From assembly GCA_021825295.1 (NCBI GenBank), contig JAKAHV010000001.1, positions 1 through 64,000 on the forward strand: a stretch of 64,000 nt of DNA, read 5' to 3'. The position numbers and the translations under genes are program-made. This document shows positions 8,578-16,150 of the stretch, piece by piece; within the stretch, counting starts at the first letter, position 1, and each line of letters starts with the position of its first letter. This DNA is from Nitrospirota bacterium (GTDB taxonomy: Bacteria > Nitrospirota > Thermodesulfovibrionia > Thermodesulfovibrionales > JdFR-88). Below the pieces are notes generated by a model. The model had not been told where the DNA came from, made no database searches, and saw only the letters and a program-made list of their open reading frames with translations.

Positions 8578-9567
8578 CTATCCGCCGACCTGGCTCATCG
8601 CCCCGCATGGGACGCCCTTTTGAAGAAGGCTCCCTTTTTCCTTGCTCCGTACTGAATATAGCAACAACTGTTCCATCTCTTTTTCGCTGGAGGCGGCGCC
8701 GATGTCCACCTCGCAACCGGAGAAGAGGCATGGCCTTATCCTGCCCGCCGCGGTTATGCGCAGACGGTTGCAGGAGTCGCAGAAATGGTCGCTCATGGGA
8801 CTGATGAACCCGATCACTCCACGGCCGCCGGCAAGCCTGAAATTTGCGGATGAGCCGCTTCTGCCCATGGGGAAGAGTTCGCCCGCCGCCCGGATGGCCG
8901 CCTTTAACTCATCCGCCGTCACGCGCCGGCCATCCAGGGACGATGCCCCCCGGGCCGCGGGTTTTTTCCCGACAGGCATAAGCTCTATGAAGCGCACATG
9001 CCAGTCCTTCTTCAGCGTAAGGGCGGCAAACTCGAGGACCTCGTCATCGTTTACCCCCCTTATCGGTATCATGTTTATCTTCACGGGGGCAAGCCCGGCG
9101 GCCTCCGCCAGCTCTATGGCGCGCAGGACGTTTTGGAGATCTCCGCCGCCCGTAATCTCCCTGTAGCGCTCAGGCCGAAGAGAGTCCATGCTTACGTTCA
9201 CCCTGTCCAGCCCGGCGGCCCTGAGCCGCCCGGCGAATAACGGCAGAAGCTGCCCGTTGGTCGTAAGGCTGAGGTCCTCCACCCCTATGTCCCTTATCGC
9301 GCGCACTATCTCCGTGATGTCCTTCCTCAAAAGCGGCTCCCCTCCGGTGATCCGCACTTTTTTGAGCCCGTATTTCCTTGCGACTTCCAGAAACTGAAGC
9401 AGCTTTTCGGTCTTCAGTATCCGGGAGGGTTTCAGGCAGCGCGGCGGCCCGGACGGCGGCATGCAGTACATGCAGCGCAGGTTGCACCGGTCCGTCACGG
9501 AGACCCTGATGTAGTCTATCTTGCGGTTGAATGTGTCCCTCAGCTCCATTTTCACAGGTTCCGGCAT
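8578..9567 (-). CDS. moaA: GTP 3',8-cyclase (molybdenum cofactor biosynthesis)
   Basis: Radical SAM enzyme of the first molybdopterin step, converting GTP to 3',8-cyclo-GTP. The SAM [4Fe-4S] motif 'CNLRCMYC' is at about residues 28-35, followed by 'RITGGEPLLRKDI' and 'LTTNGQLL'. The second C-terminal cluster is 'CDSCNRLRITAAGRIRPC'. The protein ends in Gly-Gly, the conserved MoaA tail needed for activity. Length 329 matches E. coli (329). ATG at 9567 is the first start that keeps the whole domain. It lies in the mod/moa/moe cluster serving formate dehydrogenase. Confidence 0.96.
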   Translation of the reverse strand: MPEPVKMELRDTFNRKIDYIRVSVTDRCNLRCMYCMPPSGPPRCLKPSRILKTEKLLQFLEVARKYGLKKVRITGGEPLLRKDITEIVRAIRDIGVEDLSLTTNGQLLPLFAGRLRAAGLDRVNVSMDSLRPERYREITGGGDLQNVLRAIELAEAAGLAPVKINMIPIRGVNDDEVLEFAALTLKKDWHVRFIELMPVGKKPAARGASSLDGRRVTADELKAAIRAAGELFPMGRSGSSANFRLAGGRGVIGFISPMSDHFCDSCNRLRITAAGRIRPCLFSGCEVDIGAASSEKEMEQLLLYSVRSKEKGSLLQKGVPCGAMSQVGG

Positions 9568-9573
9568 TTTCTG

Positions 9574-9625
9574 ACCCGCCTTCAGTATTTACCGAATGGA
9601 CCCGCCTCTAGTATTTACCGAATGG
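9574..9625. repeat. 26-bp tandem duplication over the stop codon of the MoeA-like gene
   Basis: Units 9574-9599 and 9600-9625 match at 24 of 26 bases (ACCCGCCT..AGTATTTACCGAATGG). The functional TAG lies in the unit nearer the gene, and the second unit carries TGA in the same relative place. It is a slippage or recombination duplicate of the 3' end. Confidence 0.9.
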
Positions 9626-10681
9626 ACATGTCGGGTACGTGCATACCGGGCAGTGCAGGCAAAGGCCGCCATGCCCAAGCTCCGCCAGCTCGCCTCTTCC
9701 TATCTCCTCTCCGGCCAGTATCCTTGGAAGCACCAGGTCGAGCACCGTCACCCTGCTGTACATGGCGCAGGTGGGCACTCCGAGCACAGGGATGCTCCCG
9801 CTCCCGCCTTCCAAATAAGCGACCAGAAACATGGAGCCCGGAAGCACCGGGCTGCCATATGTCATCCTGGAAACACCCAGTTTCCTTATGGCGAACCTCG
9901 TGACGTCATCGGGGTCCACGGACATCCCGCCAGTGGCGATGAGCAGATCCGCCCCCATCCCGACGAATTCCCTCAGCCTCGCCTCGATAAAGGCGGCGTC
10001 GTCGGGGGCATAGGCGATGCCCGCAACCTCCCCACCGAACGACTCTATCTTTTTGCGCATCACGGGGGCAAAGGCGTCCTTTATCCTGCCTGAAAACACC
10101 TCGCCGCCGGTTATCACGATACCCGCCCTGGGCCGCCTGAGCGGTTTCACACAAACGATGCCGCCTTTCCTGCGGGCGATCCCCGCGGCCTTCGTGACGG
10201 CCTTCCTTTCGGCCACAAGGGGGATGGCACGGGTGGCTGCAACCGTCTGCCCTTCCTTTACGAGCGAGACGTCGTGCAAGGTGGAGCAGATGACCTCTCC
10301 GCCAAGATTGAATTTTACGAGTGCGGACTTATCCACCCTGAGAAGCCCGTCCTGCGCCGCGACAATGTTTATCTTCCCCTCCATGGGCGCCCCCTGCATC
10401 CGCACGCCGGGGCCCATGAGCGCCTCCGCCAGCGCGTACGCCGCATCGTCCTCATGCATCATCGCGGGGCCAAGCTCGAGGGCGTAGAGGTTCTCCTTCC
10501 CGAGCCGCCTCAGATGCTCCAGGTCAGCCTCTTTCACTATATGGCCCTTGCGGAAGGCGGGCCCCTTGAAATCCGGCCTCACCTCCGTTATATCATGCGC
10601 CAGGACCATCCCGACCGCCCGGGCCAGAGGCACCGAAACCAATCCCCTGCCGGGGGGGGTCTTCCTATCGCTTTTCCTCAT
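9608..10681 (-). CDS. MoeA-like molybdopterin-binding protein with Cys-rich tail
   Basis: The N-terminal part resembles the first MoeA domain ('PLARAVGMVLAHDITEVRPD', 'FRKGHIV'). The second half is the MoCF_biosynth fold: 'AGIVITGGEVFSGRIKDAF' near 190 and 'LLIATGGMSVDPDDVTR' near 260 are the molybdopterin-binding glycine motifs, and 'GSPVLPGSMFLVAYL' follows. At 357 residues it is shorter than E. coli MoeA (411). The C-terminus carries four cysteines in 'CLHCPVCTYPTCPFG', suggesting a metal site. This subclass is usually annotated only as molybdopterin-binding protein; a role in Mo insertion is inferred. It overlaps the upstream FmdE-ModE gene by 17 bases. Confidence 0.85.
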   Translation of the reverse strand: MRKSDRKTPPGRGLVSVPLARAVGMVLAHDITEVRPDFKGPAFRKGHIVKEADLEHLRRLGKENLYALELGPAMMHEDDAAYALAEALMGPGVRMQGAPMEGKINIVAAQDGLLRVDKSALVKFNLGGEVICSTLHDVSLVKEGQTVAATRAIPLVAERKAVTKAAGIARRKGGIVCVKPLRRPRAGIVITGGEVFSGRIKDAFAPVMRKKIESFGGEVAGIAYAPDDAAFIEARLREFVGMGADLLIATGGMSVDPDDVTRFAIRKLGVSRMTYGSPVLPGSMFLVAYLEGGSGSIPVLGVPTCAMYSRVTVLDLVLPRILAGEEIGRGELAELGHGGLCLHCPVCTYPTCPFGKY

Positions 10682-11681
10682 GCAACCCAGCCTCCCGCTG
10701 CGGCCCGAACAACTCCCTGAAACGTTCGTCCGCGGCCTTTCTTATGTCCTTTTCGATTGCGTCGTAGCGACCGAGAAAATCCCTGATTTCGGGCGTAAGC
10801 TCGGCCCCGCCTCCGCCCTTGCCGCCGGCCCGGCACTCCACAAGCCTTATGCCAAGCCTTTTCTCCATCGCCTTTATATAGCTCCACGCCTTCCTGTAGG
10901 AGATGCCCACTTCCCTGGCCGCGCGGTTTATCGAGCCATATCTGCCCACGGCCGCAAGCAGCATCATCTTGCCCCGTCCGAAAAAAGGCTCCCCTTCAAG
11001 CTCTATCCATAGTTTCGACCTGATCCCGAAATCGTTATGCTTAAACTGCATAACGGATGGCGAAAAAAAAGAAGAACCGGGATCATTCCCGTCCCTGGAG
11101 GCGTAATAGCCTCCGTTTGCGCAGGGCCGGCACAGGAGCCGCCCGTTTTTGCCGACCTCGCGCCGGTCCTGGACGTACTCGCCGCAGGCCGCGCACTTTA
11201 CCCTGCCAATCGGCCTGCCGGGCATCTCCTCGGGCCTTATATTCACAGCGACCCGGGACGTCTCGAATAGCTCGCTTTCAGGCATTATGCGGTATGCCCG
11301 CAACTGGGCCTCGTACCTGTCCTCAGTCTCCGGGAAATACCGCCTCGCACTCTGCCTGGATTCCTCCCTGGCGAGAACACGGACGGCCTCCCCGCTTTTG
11401 AGGTTCACGAACGTGGCAGCCATCTTTCCGTAATCCATGAATTTGAGCGTCCTTTTGCCTAGAGTGCACCCCGTAACGGACTGGATGGCGTCTGTGGCGC
11501 ACCTGTCTATCTCCACGTAGACGATGAGGCTTTTCCTGTCTTTCCCCCTGGGGTCGCTGATGCCTATGGCCGACAGCCCGAGCATCGACATGCGCACACC
11601 CAGCACCTGGCCGGCGCAGAGATGGCCGTGCACCCTCACAGACTCCTGAAGCAGCTCCTCGAAATCCTTCATGCCTTCCAT
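10665..11681 (-). CDS. FmdE domain - zinc ribbon - ModE-type HTH fusion protein
   Basis: Three parts are visible. Residues 5-140 are an FmdE domain ('SVRVHGHLCAGQVLGVRMSM', 'DRCATDAIQSVTGCTLGKR'), a family linked to formylmethanofuran and molybdenum formate enzymes. Residues 175-200 are a zinc ribbon ('CAACGEY...LLCRPC'). Residues about 225-330 are a ModE-like LysR-type winged HTH ('RYGSINRAAREVGISYRKAW', 'LVECRAGGKGGGGAELTP'). The ModE molybdate-binding TOBE domains are missing, so FmdE may act as the sensor. As first gene of the moeA-moaA-modABC run, it probably regulates Mo uptake and/or the formate dehydrogenase. The effector is unknown. Confidence 0.87.
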   Translation of the reverse strand: MEGMKDFEELLQESVRVHGHLCAGQVLGVRMSMLGLSAIGISDPRGKDRKSLIVYVEIDRCATDAIQSVTGCTLGKRTLKFMDYGKMAATFVNLKSGEAVRVLAREESRQSARRYFPETEDRYEAQLRAYRIMPESELFETSRVAVNIRPEEMPGRPIGRVKCAACGEYVQDRREVGKNGRLLCRPCANGGYYASRDGNDPGSSFFSPSVMQFKHNDFGIRSKLWIELEGEPFFGRGKMMLLAAVGRYGSINRAAREVGISYRKAWSYIKAMEKRLGIRLVECRAGGKGGGGAELTPEIRDFLGRYDAIEKDIRKAADERFRELFGPQREAGLHEEKR

Positions 11682-11788
11682 TTGCCCGCTAGTTTATATA
11701 AAACCGGGCCTAAAAATAAAGCGGGCGCCCCTTCAAAGTCTATCAGGCTTTTTGAAGGACTGCCACTGTAATTAGTCCCTCCGCCTGC

Positions 11789-11794
11789 TATAAT
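11789..11794 (+). promoter_or_regulatory. -10 element immediately before the response-regulator start
   Basis: TATAAT ends seven bases before the ATG at 11802, so the start site would fall at or just before the ATG. There is no Shine-Dalgarno in this space, which suggests a leaderless transcript. The -35 match is poor. Confidence 0.4.
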
Positions 11795-11801
11795 TTTTGT
11801 A

Positions 11802-13196
11802 ATGCCGCAGGAAAAAAACAGGAATTCCGCCCCCGCGGACGGTTCGTCCCCGCCCGGGTTCAGGATACTGGTTGCCGAGGATGAGGCGATAACCCGGAGG
11901 CACCTCCTGCTTGCCCTCCGGAATGAGGGATACGATGCCGAGGGGGCCGGAAACGGACTTGAGGCGCTCTCGAAGGCGCAGACCGGATTTTACGACCTCG
12001 TCATAGCCGACATCAAGATGCCCGGCATGAACGGCATCGATCTGCTGACCCGCGTAAAGGAAAAAAACCCGGCCACGGAGGTCATGATAATCACCGGATA
12101 CCCGAGCGTCGGCTCCGCTGTCGAGACCATGAAAAAGGGTGTGGCCGAATACATTACAAAACCCTTCAAGCTGGACGACGTGCTCCTGAAGATAAAGAAG
12201 CTGCACGACCAGAACATCCTCAGGAAGGAAAACGTGGCGCTTAAAACCTTCCTCGGGATGAAGAAACAGGTCTTCATCATAGCCAGGGACCCGAAGATGA
12301 AGAAGATACTTGAGATGGTCGAGGGAATAGAGGATTCCAACTGCAACGTGCTTCTGACGGGGGAAAGCGGGGTCGGCAAAAACCTCCTGGCAAAGATAAT
12401 ACACTTCACCAGCCGCCGCAGTGAAAACCCGTTTTTGTCCATAAACTGCGCCACCCTCACCGAGGAGCTTCTTGCAAGCGAGCTTTTCGGCCACGAAAAA
12501 GGCTCCTTTACCGGGGCCGTCCGGGCAAAGCACGGACTGGTGGAGAATGCCGACACGGGCACCCTCTTCCTCGATGAGATAGCCGAGATGTCCCCAAGCC
12601 TCCAGGCGAAGCTCCTGAAGGTCATAGAGGAAGGCGAGTTCTACAGGGTGGGCGGCACCACGCCCGTCCGGGTGGACGTCCGCTTCATAGCATCCACCAA
12701 TCAGCAGGTGAGAAAGTGCATCCTGGAGGGCAGGTTCAGGGAGGACCTTTATTACCGCCTGAACGTGATGGAAATAGCAATCCCGCCCCTCAGGGAAAGA
12801 AGGGAGGACATAGAGCCGCTCTGTCATTTCTTCCTCGAAAAGCTCCTGCCAAAGTCCCGTAAAAAGATCACCGGCTTCACGCAGGAGACCCTGAAGGTAT
12901 TGAAGGCCTACAGCTTCCCAGGCAACGTCAGGGAACTTGAAAACCTGATAGAACGCGCCATCATTCTCGAAAAATCCACCCTCATTACCCCGGACAGCCT
13001 GCCCCAGAGCATCTCGATGTATCAAATTGAGACAGTTGAGCCCGACAATATAAAGACGATCGAGGAGCTTAACCGGAACTACGCCGAAAAGATCGTACGC
13101 CTGCTGGGAGGCAACAGGTCCAGGGCAGCCGAGCTTCTCGGCATCTCCCGTACCAGCCTATGGAGGATGCTCCGGGACAACAGGGAAGAACGGTAG
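11802..13196 (+). CDS. Sigma-54-dependent response regulator (NtrC family)
   Basis: Activator of sigma-54 RNA polymerase. The receiver domain covers residues 20-140 ('FRILVAEDE', phospho-acceptor Asp in 'LVIADIKMPG', Lys in 'YITKPF'). The AAA+ domain covers about 160-390 with Walker A 'GESGVGKN' and the sigma-54 contact loop 'GSFTGA' in 'FGHEKGSFTGAVR'. Walker B is 'GTLFLDEIAEM' and the arginine-finger region 'FREDLYYRLNV'. A Fis-type HTH ends the protein ('RSRAAELLGISRTSLWRML'). 464 residues is typical. No partner kinase is adjacent on this strand. It stands upstream of the USP-like, TauE and TIGR02186 genes, and sigma-54-type promoters occur in the flagellar region of this window; which of these it controls is unknown. 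Confidence 0.95.
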   Translation: MPQEKNRNSAPADGSSPPGFRILVAEDEAITRRHLLLALRNEGYDAEGAGNGLEALSKAQTGFYDLVIADIKMPGMNGIDLLTRVKEKNPATEVMIITGYPSVGSAVETMKKGVAEYITKPFKLDDVLLKIKKLHDQNILRKENVALKTFLGMKKQVFIIARDPKMKKILEMVEGIEDSNCNVLLTGESGVGKNLLAKIIHFTSRRSENPFLSINCATLTEELLASELFGHEKGSFTGAVRAKHGLVENADTGTLFLDEIAEMSPSLQAKLLKVIEEGEFYRVGGTTPVRVDVRFIASTNQQVRKCILEGRFREDLYYRLNVMEIAIPPLRERREDIEPLCHFFLEKLLPKSRKKITGFTQETLKVLKAYSFPGNVRELENLIERAIILEKSTLITPDSLPQSISMYQIETVEPDNIKTIEELNRNYAEKIVRLLGGNRSRAAELLGISRTSLWRMLRDNREER

Positions 13197-13334
13197 TGTT
13201 TCAACTCCTGTTTAAATCTGAAACAGATTTTCCGCCAATATCCCCCGCCTGACAATGTAAAACCTTTAAAATCAGCCCATTCCATCGCTGGCATGCCCGT
13301 TGCTTTTTAAAGGCCGGGGTAAAAAGAAAAAGCG

Positions 13335-13799
13335 ATGAGACGAAGGAGAATCCTGTTCGTGGGCGACAGCGAAGCATTTGTGCCGGAGGGCCTTTCCTAC
13401 GCGGCGGACCTGGCCAAAACGATGAAACTGGATTTGGCCGTCCTCCTCATCGGGAAGCTTGACGGGGCGAACGGGAAGAGGGATCCCAGGAATTTCACCT
13501 CAAACCTGAAGGTCTTCTCCGGCGGCAGCCTGCCCGGCTATGAGGGCGTGGAGACATGGCGGATTGGGGTCTCATCCCTTCCGGAAGCGGGAGCTTTCCT
13601 TGGAAACGATCCGGCGCTGGAGATGGTATTGATCAGCCCGGGCATAACGCGGGGGGGAAGGTTCAGCGCCGCGGAGGTCAACCGGTTCCTGAAGGAAACC
13701 GCAAAACCGGTGGTGCTCATATCGGCAAGGCATGCCCCCCTCACCCCAAACCCTCTCCCGCCGGGAGAGGGAGAGTCCCGCCGGGGCGGGAGAAGGTGA
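13335..13799 (+). CDS. Small USP-like protein whose C-terminus runs into a repeat
   Basis: The start 'RRRILFVGDSEAFVPEGLSY' and 'AADLAKTMKLDLAVLLIG' resembles the Rossmann-like universal stress protein fold, with 'PALEMVLISPG' and 'TAKPVVLISAR' as later strands. The GxxG ATP loop is not obvious, so nucleotide binding is uncertain. The last 20 or so residues ('PLTPNPLPPGEGESRRGG') are encoded by a palindromic repeat and are a well-known repeat-derived peptide, so the original C-terminus probably ended near 'ISARH'. ATG at 13335; a Gly-rich gap precedes it. It stands 66 bases upstream of the TauE-like gene, in the same orientation. Confidence 0.6.
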   Translation: MRRRRILFVGDSEAFVPEGLSYAADLAKTMKLDLAVLLIGKLDGANGKRDPRNFTSNLKVFSGGSLPGYEGVETWRIGVSSLPEAGAFLGNDPALEMVLISPGITRGGRFSAAEVNRFLKETAKPVVLISARHAPLTPNPLPPGEGESRRGGRR

Positions 13800-13802
13800 G
13801 GG
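13738..13802. repeat. REP-like palindromic element overlapping a gene 3' end
   Basis: The outer arms CCCTCACC and GGTGAGGG enclose two hairpins: CCCTCTCCC-GCC-GGGAGAGGG (13751-13771) and TCCCGCC-GG-GGCGGGA (13776-13791). The element supplies the last codons and stop of the preceding open frame. Confidence 0.85.
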
Positions 13803-13865
13803 AATGACAACAAGGTCAACCTGTAGCAGGCTACAGGGAATTGCCAGTTAAAAGGAGGGGTTACT

Positions 13866-14804
13866 GTGTATCTGTATCTGCCGGTTGCGATGACCAGTAT
13901 CCATGTGCTTCTGCCGGTCGGGCTGGGGCTTGTTGTCGGCCTGCTCTCCGGCCTCTTCGGAGTAGGCGGCGGCTTTCTCATGACCCCGCTTCTGATAATG
14001 CTCGGAATACCCTCGACAGTGGCGGCGGCCACGGACTCCAATCAGATCGTGGCCGCTTCCACATCGGGCACTTTCGCCCACTGGAAGGTGGGAAACGTGG
14101 ACTTCAAGATGGGCATTTACCTGCTTGCCGGCGGTTTTGCGGGGGGACTGGCCGGCGTGCAGGCGATGAAAATGCTTCGCGCCATGGGCGATGCCGATTT
14201 CGTCATCAAGATGACTTACGTTGTCATGCTGGGCGTTGTCGGCGGATACATGTTCCTGGAGAGCATCTGGAGCATGAGGAAAAAAGAGGGAGAGGGCGCA
14301 GCGCGGCTCTCTTCCAGGCCGGGAAAAACAAAACCCTCCAGGATAGGGGCTTTCCTCAGCTCGCTGCCCCTACAGACCAGGTTCGAGAAGTCCGGGGTCA
14401 CGCATTCCGCCCTGGTGCCTGTCGCGCTGGGCGGGCTGGTGGGACTCCTGGCCGCGGTAATGGGCGTGGGCGGGGGCTTTCTGATGGTGCCGGTCATGGT
14501 TTATATGCTCAGGATGCCGATGCATGTCGTAGTGGGCACAAGCCTTTTCCAGATTCTTTTCACCTGCATAGAGGTGACATTCCTGCAGGCCTGGACAAAC
14601 CATACGGTGGATTTCGTGCTTGCGGTGCTGCTTCTCGTGGGCTCCACCCTGGGCGCGCAGATAGGCGTGATAGCGGGCAGGAGGCTCAAGGGCGACCAGC
14701 TTAAAATACTTCTGGCCCTGATCGTCCTGGTGGTCACGGTGAAGATGGTGCTTGAGCTTACGATAACTCCGCCGCTCATGCTTGGCATGGGAGGAGGACA
14801 CTGA
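13866..14804 (+). CDS. TauE/SafE-family membrane exporter
   Basis: A 312-residue polytopic protein with two homologous halves, each starting with the TauE/SafE signature: 'GLLSGLFGVGGGFLMTPLLI' near residue 25 and 'GLLAAVMGVGGGFLMVPVMV' near 200. About eight membrane segments are visible, with a basic cytoplasmic loop at 135-175. Family members export sulfite, sulfoacetate or other organosulfur anions. The start is GTG at 13866, with GGAGG about eight bases upstream. It abuts the TIGR02186 gene by two bases, a conserved pairing in several phyla that suggests joint function. Substrate unknown. Confidence 0.9.
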   Translation: MYLYLPVAMTSIHVLLPVGLGLVVGLLSGLFGVGGGFLMTPLLIMLGIPSTVAAATDSNQIVAASTSGTFAHWKVGNVDFKMGIYLLAGGFAGGLAGVQAMKMLRAMGDADFVIKMTYVVMLGVVGGYMFLESIWSMRKKEGEGAARLSSRPGKTKPSRIGAFLSSLPLQTRFEKSGVTHSALVPVALGGLVGLLAAVMGVGGGFLMVPVMVYMLRMPMHVVVGTSLFQILFTCIEVTFLQAWTNHTVDFVLAVLLLVGSTLGAQIGVIAGRRLKGDQLKILLALIVLVVTVKMVLELTITPPLMLGMGGGH

Positions 14805-14806
14805 AG

Positions 14807-15598
14807 ATGAAAAAATCCTCTCTTTTATGCATGCCTTTTTTCGTCCTGGCATTTGTCCTGGCTGCGGGGGGTATCCTCCCATCATCCACGGCACAAGCCC
14901 AGCTTTCGGCGGCTGCAAACCATGGGAACATAAAAATCGGTTTCTTCTATCACGGAGACGCCATCAGCGTAAGCGGCGTCTCCGATCCGGGCGCGGAGCT
15001 GATAGTGAAGATGTCCTCTCCGGAGACCCATCAGACGCTCAGGAAAAAGGGCAAAACGGCCGGGGTGCTCTGGATGAATGCCGGCACCCTCGCCTTCGCG
15101 CATGTGCCAAATGTCTACTACATGAAATGCTCCAGCAGACCGGAGGGCCTGCTGTCAAGACAGGACCTCTGTAAAAACATGATCGGATACCAGGCCATGG
15201 AGGACCACGCGGAGGTTAAACCCATGGCGGACGGGCAGAAGCACAGGTGGTTTTCCGAGTTCCTGAAATACAAGGAATCCTGCCGCCTCTACCGGGTCTC
15301 GGACGAAGGGGTCCGGAGGATGCCGGGCGGGGGCAGGCAGGCGTACCAGGCCGTCTTTGAATGGCCTTACCAGGCGCCTCCCGGCGACTACCAGGTGACC
15401 GTCTACGCGGTAAAGGCCGGCAGCATTATCGACCAGGCGACCTGCAGCGTGCACGCGGAGACGGCCGGCCTGGCAAGGCGCCTTACCGAGCTTGCCATGA
15501 AGCACGGGGCCATCTACGGCGCCCTGTCGGTCCTGATCGCAATCGCGGCGGGCTTCGCCGTCGGATTGATATTCGGCAAAGGCGGTGGGGCGCACTGA
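14807..15598 (+). CDS. TIGR02186-family membrane-anchored protein
   Basis: The N-terminal signal peptide (residues 1-32) ends at 'TAQAQ'. An exported domain follows ('NIKIGFFYHGDAISVSGVSD', 'ELIVKMSSPE', 'WPYQAPPGDYQVTVYAVKAG'). One C-terminal membrane helix ('GALSVLIAIAAGFAVGLIFG') closes the protein, so the domain sits in the periplasm on a C-terminal anchor. This matches the uncharacterised TIGR02186 family, typically found directly behind a TauE/SafE permease as here. A beta-sandwich accessory role for the exporter is inferred, not shown. Confidence 0.82.
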   Translation: MKKSSLLCMPFFVLAFVLAAGGILPSSTAQAQLSAAANHGNIKIGFFYHGDAISVSGVSDPGAELIVKMSSPETHQTLRKKGKTAGVLWMNAGTLAFAHVPNVYYMKCSSRPEGLLSRQDLCKNMIGYQAMEDHAEVKPMADGQKHRWFSEFLKYKESCRLYRVSDEGVRRMPGGGRQAYQAVFEWPYQAPPGDYQVTVYAVKAGSIIDQATCSVHAETAGLARRLTELAMKHGAIYGALSVLIAIAAGFAVGLIFGKGGGAH

Positions 15599-15676
15599 GA
15601 TTAGCGGCGGCGCCGGGACAAAAAAAGTCTCCCGGCCCGCAATCGGGCTTGAAGCCGTTTTATCCCGGAAAGGTCC

Positions 15677-15865
15677 TCAGTATTCCAATCTTCGCCCGCA
15701 GCGCGGACAGTAATATATGCGCTCGATGTCGAGCTTGCCGGTCAGGCAGTCTTCCATTTCAAGGAATTCGGGGCAGCCCCGGTTCTCGCAAAGCCTGCAA
15801 CCCTCCCTCCTGTCATCCGACCGCCTGAAATCATCCCAAAGTTGCTCTGATTCTCTGTCTTCCAT
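15677..15865 (-). CDS. Small four-cysteine protein, unknown
   Basis: A 62-residue frame starts at ATG 15865 with GGAGG nine bases upstream; a TTG lies six codons earlier. It has Cys pairs 'CRLCENRGC' and 'YYCPRCGRRLEY', a probable zinc-ribbon or rubredoxin-like knuckle, and an acidic N-terminus. I do not recognise a family. It is convergent with the TIGR02186 gene and separated from the next minus-strand gene by 285 bases. The CPxCG knuckle favours a real protein. Confidence 0.55.
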   Translation of the reverse strand: MEDRESEQLWDDFRRSDDRREGCRLCENRGCPEFLEMEDCLTGKLDIERIYYCPRCGRRLEY

Positions 15866-16009
15866 GGCGTCAATCCTCCACAAATCAACGCCTATTTAAG
15901 GCCTTTTGAAAAAATGTTCCATGCCTGCCAAACCAAACTGCACCTGCTATTTTTTAATATACCACAATTATAAGTAGCATGATTCATGCCAGGGCGTAAC
16001 GGCTGATTT

Positions 16010-16134
16010 GACCGGGTTACAGGGGTATATATCCGGGATGTAACAAAAAACGTCAGAAATTTGGCTCGCAAACGTCAATTCGGGGGACTGCAGGCCGGCA
16101 GAATGCCGGCTGCGGGGAATTGCAAGTTTTTTTT
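16010..16134 (+). ncRNA. Candidate small RNA ending in an orphan terminator
   Basis: In the 285-base gap, a strong plus-strand terminator (next entry) has no plus-strand gene before it for about 480 bases. Upstream lie TTGACC at 16008-16013 and a GTTACA...TGTAAC stem near 16015-16043, so a short structured transcript is possible. Promoter spacing is poor and the call is tentative. Confidence 0.25.
16076..16134 (+). terminator. Intrinsic terminator with no upstream plus-strand gene
   Basis: A nested hairpin has the outer stem CAATTC (16076-16081) / GAATTG (16117-16122) and the inner stem GCCGGCA-GAA-TGCCGGC (16094-16110). It is followed by CAAG and eight T residues (16127-16134). In the other direction there is no U-run. 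Confidence 0.65.
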
Positions 16135-16150
16135 GAACGGACCGGTTACT

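Noticed and set aside
7571-8623. A 350-codon plus-strand frame
   Set aside because: Antisense of modA and modB; low-complexity, no domain.
9574-9625. CRISPR or attachment-site interpretation of the 26-bp repeats
   Set aside because: Only two copies without spacers, at gene ends; no cas or integrase gene is near. No CRISPR array was seen anywhere in the window.
11772-13025. A 417-codon minus-strand frame
   Set aside because: It lies entirely opposite the sigma-54 regulator, which has all expected motifs.
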